Assembly (NCBI GenBank): GCA_028695395.1
Contig: JAQVJB010000074.1
Location: 1 to 9,505 of the forward strand
DNA length: 9,505 bases
Source of the DNA: Actinomycetota bacterium
Lineage (GTDB): Bacteria; Actinomycetota; Humimicrobiia; Humimicrobiales; Humimicrobiaceae
Direction: 5' to 3'
Shown: one piece after another, positions 1 to 6,786 of the stretch
Layout: the number at the start of each line of letters is the position of its first letter
Position numbering within the stretch: the stretch's first letter is position 1
The notes under the pieces: model-generated
Database searches by the model: none
What the model was told of the DNA's origin: nothing
What the model saw: the letters and a program-made list of their open reading frames with translations, nothing else
Made by a program: the position numbers and the translations under genes

Positions 1-972
1 ATCGGAGGTAATAACCGGTACTTTTGAAGACATTGCCTCCAGAACCGGAAGCCCGAATCCTTCATAAAGAGAAGGATATAGAAACAATCTCGCTCCGCTA
101 TAAACCGATGGAAGGTCTCTTTCATCCACAAAACCAAGAAATTTCACTCTTTTTTCTACATTATTTTTTCTGACCAGCTCATATATCTTCTCATTTTTCC
201 ATCCCGCACCGCCTGCACAGACAAGATACAGATTACTGTATTTCTCCTGTTTTATCATTTCTGAAAAAACATTGATTATTCTTTCGAAATTTTTCCTGGG
301 CTCTATGGAGGAAACACATAAAAGATAATCAAGACCGTTTATTTTATATTTTTCCAAAACTTTTTGCCTGTTTTCCTCTATTACCGGGTCGCTGAATATA
401 TGGCCGACACCAAGATAAACTACATCTATCTGCTCTTCAGGAACATGGAAAAACTTTATCAGGTCAAGTTTCGTCTGTTCACTGTCACAAATAACCGCAG
501 AAGGTCTGGAATTTACATACATCAGATTCTGCATGAGCAGCCTTTTATTTTCTTCAGTATGCAAATCTGGAAACAAGAGAAAGCTTAAGTCATGAATCGT
601 TACAACAAGTTTTGCATTTAAAAGCTCAGGGACAACATAAGCAGTCGAGTGTATGATATCAGGATTTCCTAAAATAGCTTCATGTTTTTCTATGCTGGAT
701 TTCTGCCACAGTTTTTTAAGTTTTCTCGTCCTCCACTGCAGCGCATTTATACTAAAATTAGTATAAATATTAGGGCTTCTGTAATAATTAGCAAATATCC
801 CTGCTTCCTTTTTGCTGTTCCATCCATCCGGGAAACAATCATAGAAAAATGTATAGCCCAGATATTCATTATCAGAGTCAATCTTTAATAAAAAATTCAG
901 CAGGTTTGCAGCATAAATGCCTACTCCGCCTGACTTATCGATATATCTTGAAATGTCTATTCCTATTTTCAT
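1..972 (-). CDS. Glycosyltransferase family 4 (GT-B fold), partial, C-terminus outside window
   Basis: This gene runs off the left edge; 324 residues from the ATG at 972 are visible without a stop. It begins MKIGIDISRY and has the N-terminal Rossmann-like GGVGIY segment (residues 15-20). An HDLSFLLFPD stretch lies at 126-136, the linker and donor-domain start VSSIEPRKNFERI at 220-232, and the donor-binding EX7E motif in YEGFGLPVLEAM (E304 and E312). These mark a retaining GT4 transferase, using a nucleotide-sugar donor at the cytoplasmic membrane face. It resembles mannosyl- or rhamnosyltransferases of O-antigen clusters, but donor and acceptor cannot be read from sequence. Its ATG overlaps the TGA of the upstream gene (ATGA at 972-969), so the two are probably translationally coupled. 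Only a weak GAG-like Shine-Dalgarno precedes the start. About 50-60 residues are probably missing at the C-terminus. A near-perfect palindrome lies inside the gene at 745-768. Confidence 0.93.
   Translation of the reverse strand, partial: MKIGIDISRYIDKSGGVGIYAANLLNFLLKIDSDNEYLGYTFFYDCFPDGWNSKKEAGIFANYYRSPNIYTNFSINALQWRTRKLKKLWQKSSIEKHEAILGNPDIIHSTAYVVPELLNAKLVVTIHDLSFLLFPDLHTEENKRLLMQNLMYVNSRPSAVICDSEQTKLDLIKFFHVPEEQIDVVYLGVGHIFSDPVIEENRQKVLEKYKINGLDYLLCVSSIEPRKNFERIINVFSEMIKQEKYSNLYLVCAGGAGWKNEKIYELVRKNNVEKRVKFLGFVDERDLPSVYSGARLFLYPSLYEGFGLPVLEAMSSKVPVITSD
745..768. repeat. Near-perfect palindrome inside the GT4 gene
   Basis: The arms ATTTATACTAA (745-755) and TTAGTATAAAT (758-768) are exact reverse complements separated by two bases. 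It lies about 70-75 codons into the partial GT4 gene. It could be a chance result of AT-rich coding sequence, or an intragenic protein-binding site; no function is claimed. Confidence 0.6.
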
Positions 973-2309
973 AATTTAAGGTTCTCAATCAATTTTATAA
1001 AATTCTTCAGCCGTTTTTCCCATAAGTAATTATTTAATGCTTTCCTTAATCCTTCTTCCCCCAGTTTGCCTGAAAGTTCTTTGTCGTTTATCAGCTTGTA
1101 AATATATCCTGCAATCATCTCATAATTCCCAAACGGTACCAAAAATCCGTTTATCCCTTCATCTATAACCTCCATTACTCCGCTGCAGTAAGCAGCTATC
1201 ACCGGTTTTTTATGAAGCCAGGCTTCAAGATAGACAAGTCCGAAAGAATCAGATTTTGAAGGCATAACAAATACGTCGCAGCCGTCAATAGCATCATTTT
1301 TGTCCTGTTCACTGGCATAATTCAAAATTATGGTATTCTCAAAAACTTCAGGCTTCTGCCTTATCAGATAATCCTCAAATTCCTTAAGTATCTGTCCGAT
1401 AAGCACGAGCTTTATTTTTACTCCCCTGCGCCACAAAACCTTAAGAGCCTCAACAGCATGATGGGAACCTTTATCGTGCGTCTGGGTTGATATCTGGAGG
1501 ACATAAGGGCATTTTATATTATATTTCTTCCTGAACCTTTTCCCGTTTCCGCTGAGAGTTTCGTCATTTTCTTCAATCCCTATTCCGCTGACTTTTATTT
1601 TTGTTCCGCTTATTCCAAGCGAAATAAGCTTTTCTCTCTCATCCTCGGTAATAGTCAGGATATAATCGCTCTTTTCAAGAAGATACTTGGATTTTTCATT
1701 TAGGAAAAGTTCGTAATTTTCTTCATCATTTGGCTGTCCGAAATGAACAAGCGGACATAATATAAAAGGAATGTGTTTTACCCTTGCGTAAAACAGCGCC
1801 GGATATATAAGGTAGTAATGAGGGAAAACTCCGGAAATTATAAAATCAAATTTTTTCGGCATGAATAGAGCATTTAAAAACATATATAGATAATAGCCTG
1901 GTAAAAATATATAAGGCTTTCCTATAAGAAACTTCAGGGTTTTAGACGGAAATCTTTCAAGAAATGTAAGAAAGGCATTTTTCCTGGGAAGATGGGCTAC
2001 TTTAAATCTTTTTATCTTAATATTCTTTCCGATTTTTGCTGAAGTTTCTTTTATATATTTTTTTTCGGGAAAATAAAAATAATCATTGTCCCAGACATTT
2101 GTTGTAAAAACATTCACCCTGCAGCCCTTATCATCAAGAACCTGTGACCATTTGAGAAACTGTTTTTCCGAGCCTCCAAGAAAAGGCCAGAAACGGTGAA
2201 GCACTAAAAGGCATCTTTTGCCTGCCACATTTAGAAGCTCGTCCGGACCTGCCTTCCAGGTTTTGTCTTCTTCCTTTATTTCTTCGATATCATTATTTAT
2301 TTTTTCCAT
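969..2309 (-). CDS. Glycosyltransferase family 4 (GT-B fold)
   Basis: This 446-residue protein has the layout of a GT4 transferase. An N-terminal acceptor domain carries the glycine loop WPFLGGSEK (41-49), a central TEDEREKL follows at 221-228, and a donor domain begins near YVLQISTQTHDKGSHHAVEAL (269-289). The usual EX7E motif reads PSKSDSFGLVYLEAW, so the first Glu is Asp (D354) and the second is kept (E362). Asp occurs there in some family members, so activity is likely retained. The first 30 residues form a charged, acidic extension before the first beta strand (CLLVLHRF). The ATG at 2309 lacks a clear Shine-Dalgarno, so the true start could be somewhat internal, for example the GTG at codon 28, which also lacks one. 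The gene lies 35 bp after the GT2 gene and overlaps the next GT4 by 4 bp. It probably adds one sugar to the exported glycan; specificity is unknown. Confidence 0.93.
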   Translation of the reverse strand: MEKINNDIEEIKEEDKTWKAGPDELLNVAGKRCLLVLHRFWPFLGGSEKQFLKWSQVLDDKGCRVNVFTTNVWDNDYFYFPEKKYIKETSAKIGKNIKIKRFKVAHLPRKNAFLTFLERFPSKTLKFLIGKPYIFLPGYYLYMFLNALFMPKKFDFIISGVFPHYYLIYPALFYARVKHIPFILCPLVHFGQPNDEENYELFLNEKSKYLLEKSDYILTITEDEREKLISLGISGTKIKVSGIGIEENDETLSGNGKRFRKKYNIKCPYVLQISTQTHDKGSHHAVEALKVLWRRGVKIKLVLIGQILKEFEDYLIRQKPEVFENTIILNYASEQDKNDAIDGCDVFVMPSKSDSFGLVYLEAWLHKKPVIAAYCSGVMEVIDEGINGFLVPFGNYEMIAGYIYKLINDKELSGKLGEEGLRKALNNYLWEKRLKNFIKLIENLKL

Positions 2310-2344
2310 ATTTTCTTTATTTAAATTTAAAGATAAAAGAAATA

Positions 2345-3943
2345 TTAATATTCATTTATTTTTTCAAGCATTGAGAATTCTCTTCTTAAATATTGGGAAT
2401 CATCACTTAAAACCGATATCTCTATTACAAATAATTCTTTAAAGCCAGCTATATATTTTGAAAATGCCTTATTATCCATCCTTGAAACCTCGCCGCCAAG
2501 GAGTGCTTCGTTCATTTCAGAATTATGCTTATTGCTTTTTTTTAGGAAATCCCTGGAAAAAGATAATTTGATCATAAGCTGGTTTTTGTCTTTAAGTAAA
2601 TCATCCGGGATTTCGAAAACTGTCGTATTCATTCTTTCATTAAGCTTAATCTCAAAAATCTTTCCTTCTATGTCGATAAAAAGTTCGTCCTGTTTCCTGT
2701 CATATAAGAAATACTGAAACTGGAAATAGTACTTGTGATTTTCGCCCCTGTAGGGACTTGTAAGAACCAGGTCGGCATAATTAAAGAAGAATCTTCCTCT
2801 TGGATAACCTTTTGTAACCAGGCTCTTCCATCCCTTTTTAAGACCTTCGTCATTTATCCCCATTATCACCCTGTTTGTAAGACTGCCAAATTTTTCATAC
2901 CTGTTCCAGAGGATATCCAGGTACTGCATGGGTATCTGTTTCCTGCCTGAATCAGTAGTTGCCGTGCTTACCATCCCCCACATCTTCATTGCTTTTGAAG
3001 GTCTAAGCATTTTCTTATTATCCTTTTTTATAATCCTGCGCCCTATTATGGCAGGCATCTTTGCAAGAAAAATAAGATATATGTAGAATTCCCTCCAGAA
3101 ATTTACAATATCATATCTTGCCAGCAGATCTTTCATTATAAACCCGACTTCATAATCAGAGATTTTCGGGATGATTTTCTTAAGAAAACCCAGAGGATAA
3201 TTTTTCAGGATAAATATAAACCTGGCTCTTTTAAGATAGAAATGTTTCTTTAAAGACAAAATCCCGCTTGATGAAGAGAATTTATGATATACAAGAGCAT
3301 CGCTTACATAATCTACAGTATAATCCGAATATTTCCAGACCTTGAAGCAAAAATCAATATCTTCGTAATACATAAAATACCTGCTGTCAAAAAACCCGCA
3401 GGATAAAAAAACATCTTTTTTAATAAGCATGGCGCCGCCGGAAACAGCAAGAGCCTCTCCGCTTTTCCTTTTAACTTCTGAATCTATTTCAAAGAAATCC
3501 CTGTCCCAGCCGCTGCCGAAATAGTTGACCAGGCTGCCGGTGCTGTTTATGTATTTGGGCCAGTAGTAGATAAGCATCTTCCCGCCCATGACTCCGCAAT
3601 CAGGTTTGCTTTCACCATGCTTTACTAAATTCTCAGTCCATTTTTCATCGAGCCGCAAATCATTGTTTAATATCCCGAAATACTGTATGTCAGGGTATTT
3701 ATTAATTCCGTATCTGACTGCCCTGTTAATCGCATCTCCATAGCCCTTGTTAAACATATTCTGCAGTATATCGACATCGGCATAATTATTTCTTACATAC
3801 TGAACGCTGCCGTCTTTTGAATTATTATCAGCAACAAGCACCTTCATGTTCGTATAGGATTGGGCCTGTATAGAATCAAGACATTCGCCAAGAAAATTTA
3901 TGCCATTGTAATTTATGATTATTAATAAAACTTTCGGGTTCAA
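2345..3943 (-). CDS. Glycosyltransferase family 2 (rhamnosyltransferase-like) with beta-rich C-terminal extension
   Basis: From the TTG at 3943 the protein is 532 residues. The N-terminal GT-A domain is clear: KVLLIIINYNG (residues 4-14), the nucleotide-binding ADNNSKDGS near 38-46, the DXD-like LNNDL with D95, SGGAML at 168-173 and the catalytic-region YYEDIDFC with E194/D195. This matches WbbL/RfbN-type inverting transferases, which often add rhamnose; the sugar here is an inference. A helical linker (about residues 225-320) leads to a 150-200 residue tail (about 363-513) of alternating hydrophobic strands that the catalytic domain does not explain. Start choice: an AAAGG at 3955-3951 sits 7 nt before the TTG at 3943, giving MNPKVLL, which is normal for the family. 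A TTG 21 bp upstream (3964) would add MCLKGFF but has no Shine-Dalgarno. The gene follows wzt closely and belongs to the same operon. Confidence 0.92.
   Translation of the reverse strand: MNPKVLLIIINYNGINFLGECLDSIQAQSYTNMKVLVADNNSKDGSVQYVRNNYADVDILQNMFNKGYGDAINRAVRYGINKYPDIQYFGILNNDLRLDEKWTENLVKHGESKPDCGVMGGKMLIYYWPKYINSTGSLVNYFGSGWDRDFFEIDSEVKRKSGEALAVSGGAMLIKKDVFLSCGFFDSRYFMYYEDIDFCFKVWKYSDYTVDYVSDALVYHKFSSSSGILSLKKHFYLKRARFIFILKNYPLGFLKKIIPKISDYEVGFIMKDLLARYDIVNFWREFYIYLIFLAKMPAIIGRRIIKKDNKKMLRPSKAMKMWGMVSTATTDSGRKQIPMQYLDILWNRYEKFGSLTNRVIMGINDEGLKKGWKSLVTKGYPRGRFFFNYADLVLTSPYRGENHKYYFQFQYFLYDRKQDELFIDIEGKIFEIKLNERMNTTVFEIPDDLLKDKNQLMIKLSFSRDFLKKSNKHNSEMNEALLGGEVSRMDNKAFSKYIAGFKELFVIEISVLSDDSQYLRREFSMLEKINEY
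2405..2857 (-). other. Beta-rich C-terminal accessory domain of the GT2 protein
   Basis: This part of the GT2 gene encodes a region starting near GLKKGWKSLVTKGYPRGRF and continuing with amphipathic strands such as YYFQFQYFLYD, ELFIDIEGKIFEIKL, TTVFEIPDDLL and QLMIKLSFS, ending near LFVIEISVL. The alternation of hydrophobic and polar residues suggests a beta-sandwich, possibly of the galactose-binding or jelly-roll kind. Such a domain could bind the growing glycan or a partner protein. The assignment rests on the pattern alone; no family motif is recognised with confidence. Confidence 0.45.
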
Positions 3944-3980
3944 GAAGAAACCTTTCAGACACAAGTAAAGATATTAAAAG

Positions 3981-5369
3981 TTAATTGCTTCTATGTATGG
4001 ACATGTTCGTATTAAGGTCAGCAATACCTTCAGCCTTATTATGCTTTATTACATTTAAAGTAAGCATATTATTGACCCAGTCACAGTATGTCCTGAAATC
4101 CTTATAGCCGACAGAAGGCGAGACATAATACACTCCTCCCATAAGCACTATTTTATTTTTGAAGACAACTTTTATCTTATCTCCCTGTTTCAGGACTCCG
4201 ACTGTTATATTATTTAATCTATTATTAGTACCATATACCGTATTGCCTTTGAAATCCACTATTCTTATTCCGAAGATAGGGTCTTCCACTTCAGCTTTGA
4301 ATACAGCATCAAATTCAATGCTTATCTCATCGCCATATTTGCAATAATCTATCTGCTGTCCTTTACTGTCAAGAAGCCTTATATCCGTTATTTCAGCATC
4401 ACCGGAACCAAACCTGTTGATTATATTGCTTCCCAGGTTGGTAGCAGCAAGCCTGTCTATATCCTCGCCGGATATTACTTTCTGATTATTTTCAATGATT
4501 GTCTGGAATATTTTTTTCCGCTCGTCCTTCTGCTGTTCGTGCGCTCTTTCCATTTCGATATTTTCAACAAATTCCCTGTATGAGCTGACAACAGCGACAG
4601 GCCCGCCTATTTGTTCTATCTTGCCGTTCTTTAAAAATATTACCCTGTTGCACAAATCCTGAATGGTTCCCAGATCATGAGAAACTATTATTATGGTTTT
4701 CCCCTGCTTTATAAAATCATATATGACTTTATAGCATTTGGCCTGGAAAGACTGGTCGCCGACTGCAAGAACTTCATCAACCAGGAGGATATCGGGATTT
4801 ACATTTATTGCCACAGAAAATCCAAGACGCATATACATTCCGGAGGAATAATTTTTAACGGGCATATCTATAAATTTTTCAAGCTCTGAAAATGCTACTA
4901 TCTCACTGAATTTTTTTTCAACATCTCTTCTTTTCATCCCCAGTATTGCAGCATTTATAAATATATTCTCCCTGCCGGTAAGGTCGGGGTGGAATCCTGC
5001 CCCAAGCTCAAGGAGTGCAGAGATTGTACCGTTTACAAGGACCTCCCCCTTGTTCGGCCTGAGTATCCTGGAAATAAGCTTGAGCATAGTGCTTTTGCCG
5101 GAACCGTTGGGGCCTATGATGCCAAGTGTCTCACCGCGTTTGACGTCAAATGAAACATCGTCAAGCGCAAGGAATTCAATGAATTTTGTCCTGCGCAAAT
5201 GGATGATTGTTTCTTTCAGGCTTGGATTTTTCTCATAATGTATCCTGTATCTTTTTGTCACATTTCTTACAGATACGGCATAATCGTTTACATCCCTTAA
5301 TTGCCCAGAACTGTTAGTAATAGGATTCTCTTTGCGCTCTTTAAGATCTTTTATATTTTCTTCTGTCAT
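3981..5369 (-). CDS. wzt: Polysaccharide ABC transporter ATP-binding protein with C-terminal cargo-binding domain (Wzt)
   Basis: This 462-residue ATPase powers export of a lipid-linked polysaccharide through the neighbouring permease. Visible motifs are Walker A GPNGSGKST (86-94), signature YSSGMYMRLGFS (174-185), Walker B ILLVDEV (194-200, with D198 and catalytic E199) and the H-loop His231. The spaced LELGAGFHPDLTGREN after the Q-loop region (120-135) is typical of the Wzt/TagH group. After a charged helical linker (about 268-310) comes a second domain (about 318-445) beginning RFGSGDAEITDIRLLD and containing FGIRIVDFKGNTVYGTN. This is the Wzt C-terminal beta-sandwich that in known O-antigen systems recognises the modified non-reducing end of the glycan. 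Its presence suggests a capped polymer finished before export. The ATG at 5369 has an AAGGA (5387-5383) 13 nt upstream, longer than usual. A 115-bp AT-rich gap separates it from the permease gene; only weak promoter-like hexamers are visible there. Confidence 0.95.
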   Translation of the reverse strand: MTEENIKDLKERKENPITNSSGQLRDVNDYAVSVRNVTKRYRIHYEKNPSLKETIIHLRRTKFIEFLALDDVSFDVKRGETLGIIGPNGSGKSTMLKLISRILRPNKGEVLVNGTISALLELGAGFHPDLTGRENIFINAAILGMKRRDVEKKFSEIVAFSELEKFIDMPVKNYSSGMYMRLGFSVAINVNPDILLVDEVLAVGDQSFQAKCYKVIYDFIKQGKTIIIVSHDLGTIQDLCNRVIFLKNGKIEQIGGPVAVVSSYREFVENIEMERAHEQQKDERKKIFQTIIENNQKVISGEDIDRLAATNLGSNIINRFGSGDAEITDIRLLDSKGQQIDYCKYGDEISIEFDAVFKAEVEDPIFGIRIVDFKGNTVYGTNNRLNNITVGVLKQGDKIKVVFKNKIVLMGGVYYVSPSVGYKDFRTYCDWVNNMLTLNVIKHNKAEGIADLNTNMSIHRSN

Positions 5370-5484
5370 ATATTAAAATTTTTCCTTTAATTATTTTAAA
5401 TTTCTTTTACTATATTGAACAAACTTAAATTTTTTAAACTGGAGCTTTTCAAATATATAGCCAGCCCCTCGCTTTGACTGCAAA

Positions 5485-6291
5485 CTATATCTCTTCGGCA
5501 AACCTTGGCTCAAGTCTTTTAAAAATAAAATAACCCAGCATGAAAATTATTGCCACTACAGCAAGAGTTATGACTATGACTTTCCAGTCCGGCCACATAA
5601 GATTTTCAGGATATTTTACATTATAAAACATATTCCTGAACATGGATGTTATGGTAGTCATCGGGTTATATCTCAGTATAGCCTGGAATCTTTCAGGAAC
5701 CATATTTATGGGATAAATTATAGGAGTCCCGAAAAACCATATCATTATCAGTATGTTTATAAGATGCGATAAATCCCTGAAAAAAACATTTAAGGCTGAA
5801 ACCAGCAATGTAAGACCGGCAACAAGAAAAAATTCCACAATTATCAGGACCGGCAGCCAGTATAGATAAATATAAAAATCATAACCCAAAAATATTAAGA
5901 CTATTACAAGCGCTGTCATTTCCAGAATAAAATTAAAAAGATTTGCAAATACAACTGACAATGGAATTATTTCCCTGGGAAAATATATCTTATTTACAAG
6001 ATTGCTGTTCGCAACAATGCAGTTTGCGCCATAGCTTACAGAGTTTGCAAGAAAGTTCCACGAGAGAAGCGCGCTTATAAGAAAGACAGCATAATCCTTT
6101 ATTCCAAGTCTCATCACAAAGGAAAAAACAAAAGTATATACCAGCATCGTAAGAAGCGGGTTTATCAGCGACCAGAAAAATCCAAGAAAAGAACCTCTGT
6201 ATTTTACTTTTAATTCTTTCTTCGTAAGGCTGTATATCAGCTCATGATAAGAAAATAGATTTCTTACATTTGCCAGGGTGCTTGATTTAAT
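5485..6291 (-). CDS. wzm: Polysaccharide ABC transporter permease (Wzm, ABC-2 type), probable ATT start
   Basis: This is the membrane subunit of the glycan exporter, pairing with the adjacent Wzt. Read from the ATT at 6291 it is 268 residues, the usual size for the family, with about six hydrophobic segments. It ends FKRLEPRFAEEI, a normal Wzm C-terminus. The first ATG in frame (6147, residue 49) would remove the conserved amphipathic N-terminus NLFSYHELIYSLTKKELK and the junction KYRGSFLGFFWSLINPLL (30-47), which every ABC-2 polysaccharide permease has. No ATG, GTG or TTG occurs in frame between the stop at 6310-6312 and 6147. A strong AAGGAG (6303-6298) lies 6 nt before ATT 6291 and 3 nt before ATT 6294, so translation probably starts at one of these rare codons. 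The alternative is a sequencing error or a start-codon mutation. It is the first gene of the polysaccharide operon, downstream of candidate promoters at 6319-6346 and 6404-6433. Confidence 0.9.
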   Translation of the reverse strand: MKSSTLANVRNLFSYHELIYSLTKKELKVKYRGSFLGFFWSLINPLLTMLVYTFVFSFVMRLGIKDYAVFLISALLSWNFLANSVSYGANCIVANSNLVNKIYFPREIIPLSVVFANLFNFILEMTALVIVLIFLGYDFYIYLYWLPVLIIVEFFLVAGLTLLVSALNVFFRDLSHLINILIMIWFFGTPIIYPINMVPERFQAILRYNPMTTITSMFRNMFYNVKYPENLMWPDWKVIVITLAVVAIIFMLGYFIFKRLEPRFAEEI

Positions 6292-6297
6292 AATAGT

Positions 6298-6303
6298 CTC
6301 CTT
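6298..6303 (-). promoter_or_regulatory. Ribosome binding site deciding the wzm start
   Basis: On the minus strand this reads AAGGAG, the best Shine-Dalgarno match among the operon genes. It is followed by ACT ATT ATT AAA, with no ATG, GTG or TTG in any suitable place. Its position exactly upstream of the family-expected N-terminus of the permease supports initiation at ATT 6291 (spacing 6 nt) or 6294 (spacing 3 nt). Confidence 0.75.
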
Positions 6304-6318
6304 ATTAATTTAACTTAA

Positions 6319-6346
6319 AGTATAGTATTTTAACATTTTTTGAAAA
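6319..6346 (-). promoter_or_regulatory. Candidate proximal promoter of the polysaccharide operon
   Basis: On the minus strand, TTTTCA (6346-6341) and TATACT (6324-6319) are separated by 16 bp, resembling sigma-70 -35 and -10 boxes. Transcription would begin near 6312, leaving a leader of about 20 nt that contains the Shine-Dalgarno. The surroundings are very AT-rich, so chance matches are expected. Confidence 0.35.
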
Positions 6347-6403
6347 ATAAAAAACTTAAATATGCAAAATCCGGGCTGATTAATAGTTTTTAAAATCTGA
6401 ATT

Positions 6404-6433
6404 ATTATACCATTATTTGGGCTATTATCTAAA
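6404..6433 (-). promoter_or_regulatory. Candidate distal promoter of the polysaccharide operon
   Basis: A perfect TATAAT (6409-6404) lies 18 bp after TTTAGA (6433-6428, four of six consensus bases) on the minus strand. It would give a leader of roughly 105 nt before wzm. An AT-rich 6-bp inverted repeat (TTATCT 6425-6430 and AGATAA 6441-6446 on the plus strand) overlaps the -35 box and might be an operator. This is the better -10 match of the two wzm candidates. Confidence 0.4.
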
Positions 6434-6468
6434 CTAAAAAAGATAAACAAAAGAGAGGGCTTTTTTAG

Positions 6469-6526
6469 GTATTACTTGAATATTTGTAATACTTTATATA
6501 TAGTATTACCATATTAAAAATATTAC
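6469..6526 (+). promoter_or_regulatory. Operator array: four GTAWTAC-like boxes at 17-bp intervals
   Basis: The boxes are GTATTAC (6469-6475), GTAATAC (6486-6492), GTATTAC (6503-6509) and ATATTAC (6520-6526). Their start points are exactly 17 bp apart. Boxes 2 and 3 lie within a perfect inverted repeat, GTAATACT and AGTATTAC, with an 8-bp spacer. The -35 box of the antitoxin promoter lies between boxes 1 and 2, and the -10 overlaps box 3. Bound protein would therefore block RNA polymerase. The AbrB-type antitoxin encoded just downstream, alone or with its toxin, is the obvious ligand, since such modules usually repress their own promoter. The binding is inferred. Confidence 0.65.
6476..6504 (+). 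promoter_or_regulatory. Promoter of the toxin-antitoxin operon
   Basis: TTGAAT (6476-6481) and TATAGT (6499-6504) are separated by an ideal 17 bp. Transcription would start near 6511, giving a leader of about 35 nt with AGGAG at 6533-6537, 8 nt before the antitoxin TTG start. The promoter is embedded in the GTAWTAC boxes. Confidence 0.6.
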
Positions 6527-6545
6527 TGTCTGAGGAGATAATAAA

Positions 6546-6785
6546 TTGTCAAGAATCACAAAAAAAGGGCAGGTTACTATTCCCAAAGAAATAAGGGACA
6601 GGTTCGATATAAAAGCAAATGATATAGGTGAATTTACGGTTAAAGAAAAAGTTATTATATTCACTGTAAAAAAAGGAACCATACTGGATGCCCATAAAAT
6701 AAAGACTGACAGGAAAATAGATTTTGAAAAAATAAGGGAATCTATGAAGGAAGATATTGCTGCAGAAGTGACCGAGGATTTGTAA
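6546..6785 (+). CDS. AbrB/MazE-fold antitoxin (VapB-like)
   Basis: This 79-residue protein begins at TTG 6546, which has AGGAG 8 nt upstream; no ATG is available. Residues 2-45 form an AbrB/SpoVT swapped-hairpin DNA-binding domain with the hallmark SRITKKGQVTIPKEIRDRF. The charged C-terminal part (about 46-79, HKIKTDRKIDFEKIRESMKED) would be the flexible region that wraps the toxin. Its stop is 1 bp before the toxin ATG, the classic order and coupling of type II toxin-antitoxin operons. It should neutralise the PIN nuclease and, dimerised, repress its own promoter through the boxes at 6469-6526. VapB is the likely class because the partner is a PIN protein, but the DNA-binding fold is also shared with MazE. 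Confidence 0.9.
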   Translation: MSRITKKGQVTIPKEIRDRFDIKANDIGEFTVKEKVIIFTVKKGTILDAHKIKTDRKIDFEKIRESMKEDIAAEVTEDL

Positions 6786-6786
6786 A

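Noticed and set aside
3962..3964. Upstream TTG as start of the GT2 gene.
   Set aside because: No Shine-Dalgarno precedes it, while the TTG at 3943 has AAAGG with 7-nt spacing and gives a normal family N-terminus. It cannot be fully excluded.
5396..5452. Short minus-strand frame from a TTG in the wzm-wzt gap, a possible 18-residue leader peptide.
   Set aside because: GAGGGG lies about 11 nt upstream, too far for confidence, and nothing else supports translation; AT-rich DNA gives such frames by chance.
6300..6545. JUMPstart/ops antitermination element (GGCGGTAG) upstream of the polysaccharide operon.
   Set aside because: No such sequence is present in the leader region on the minus strand.
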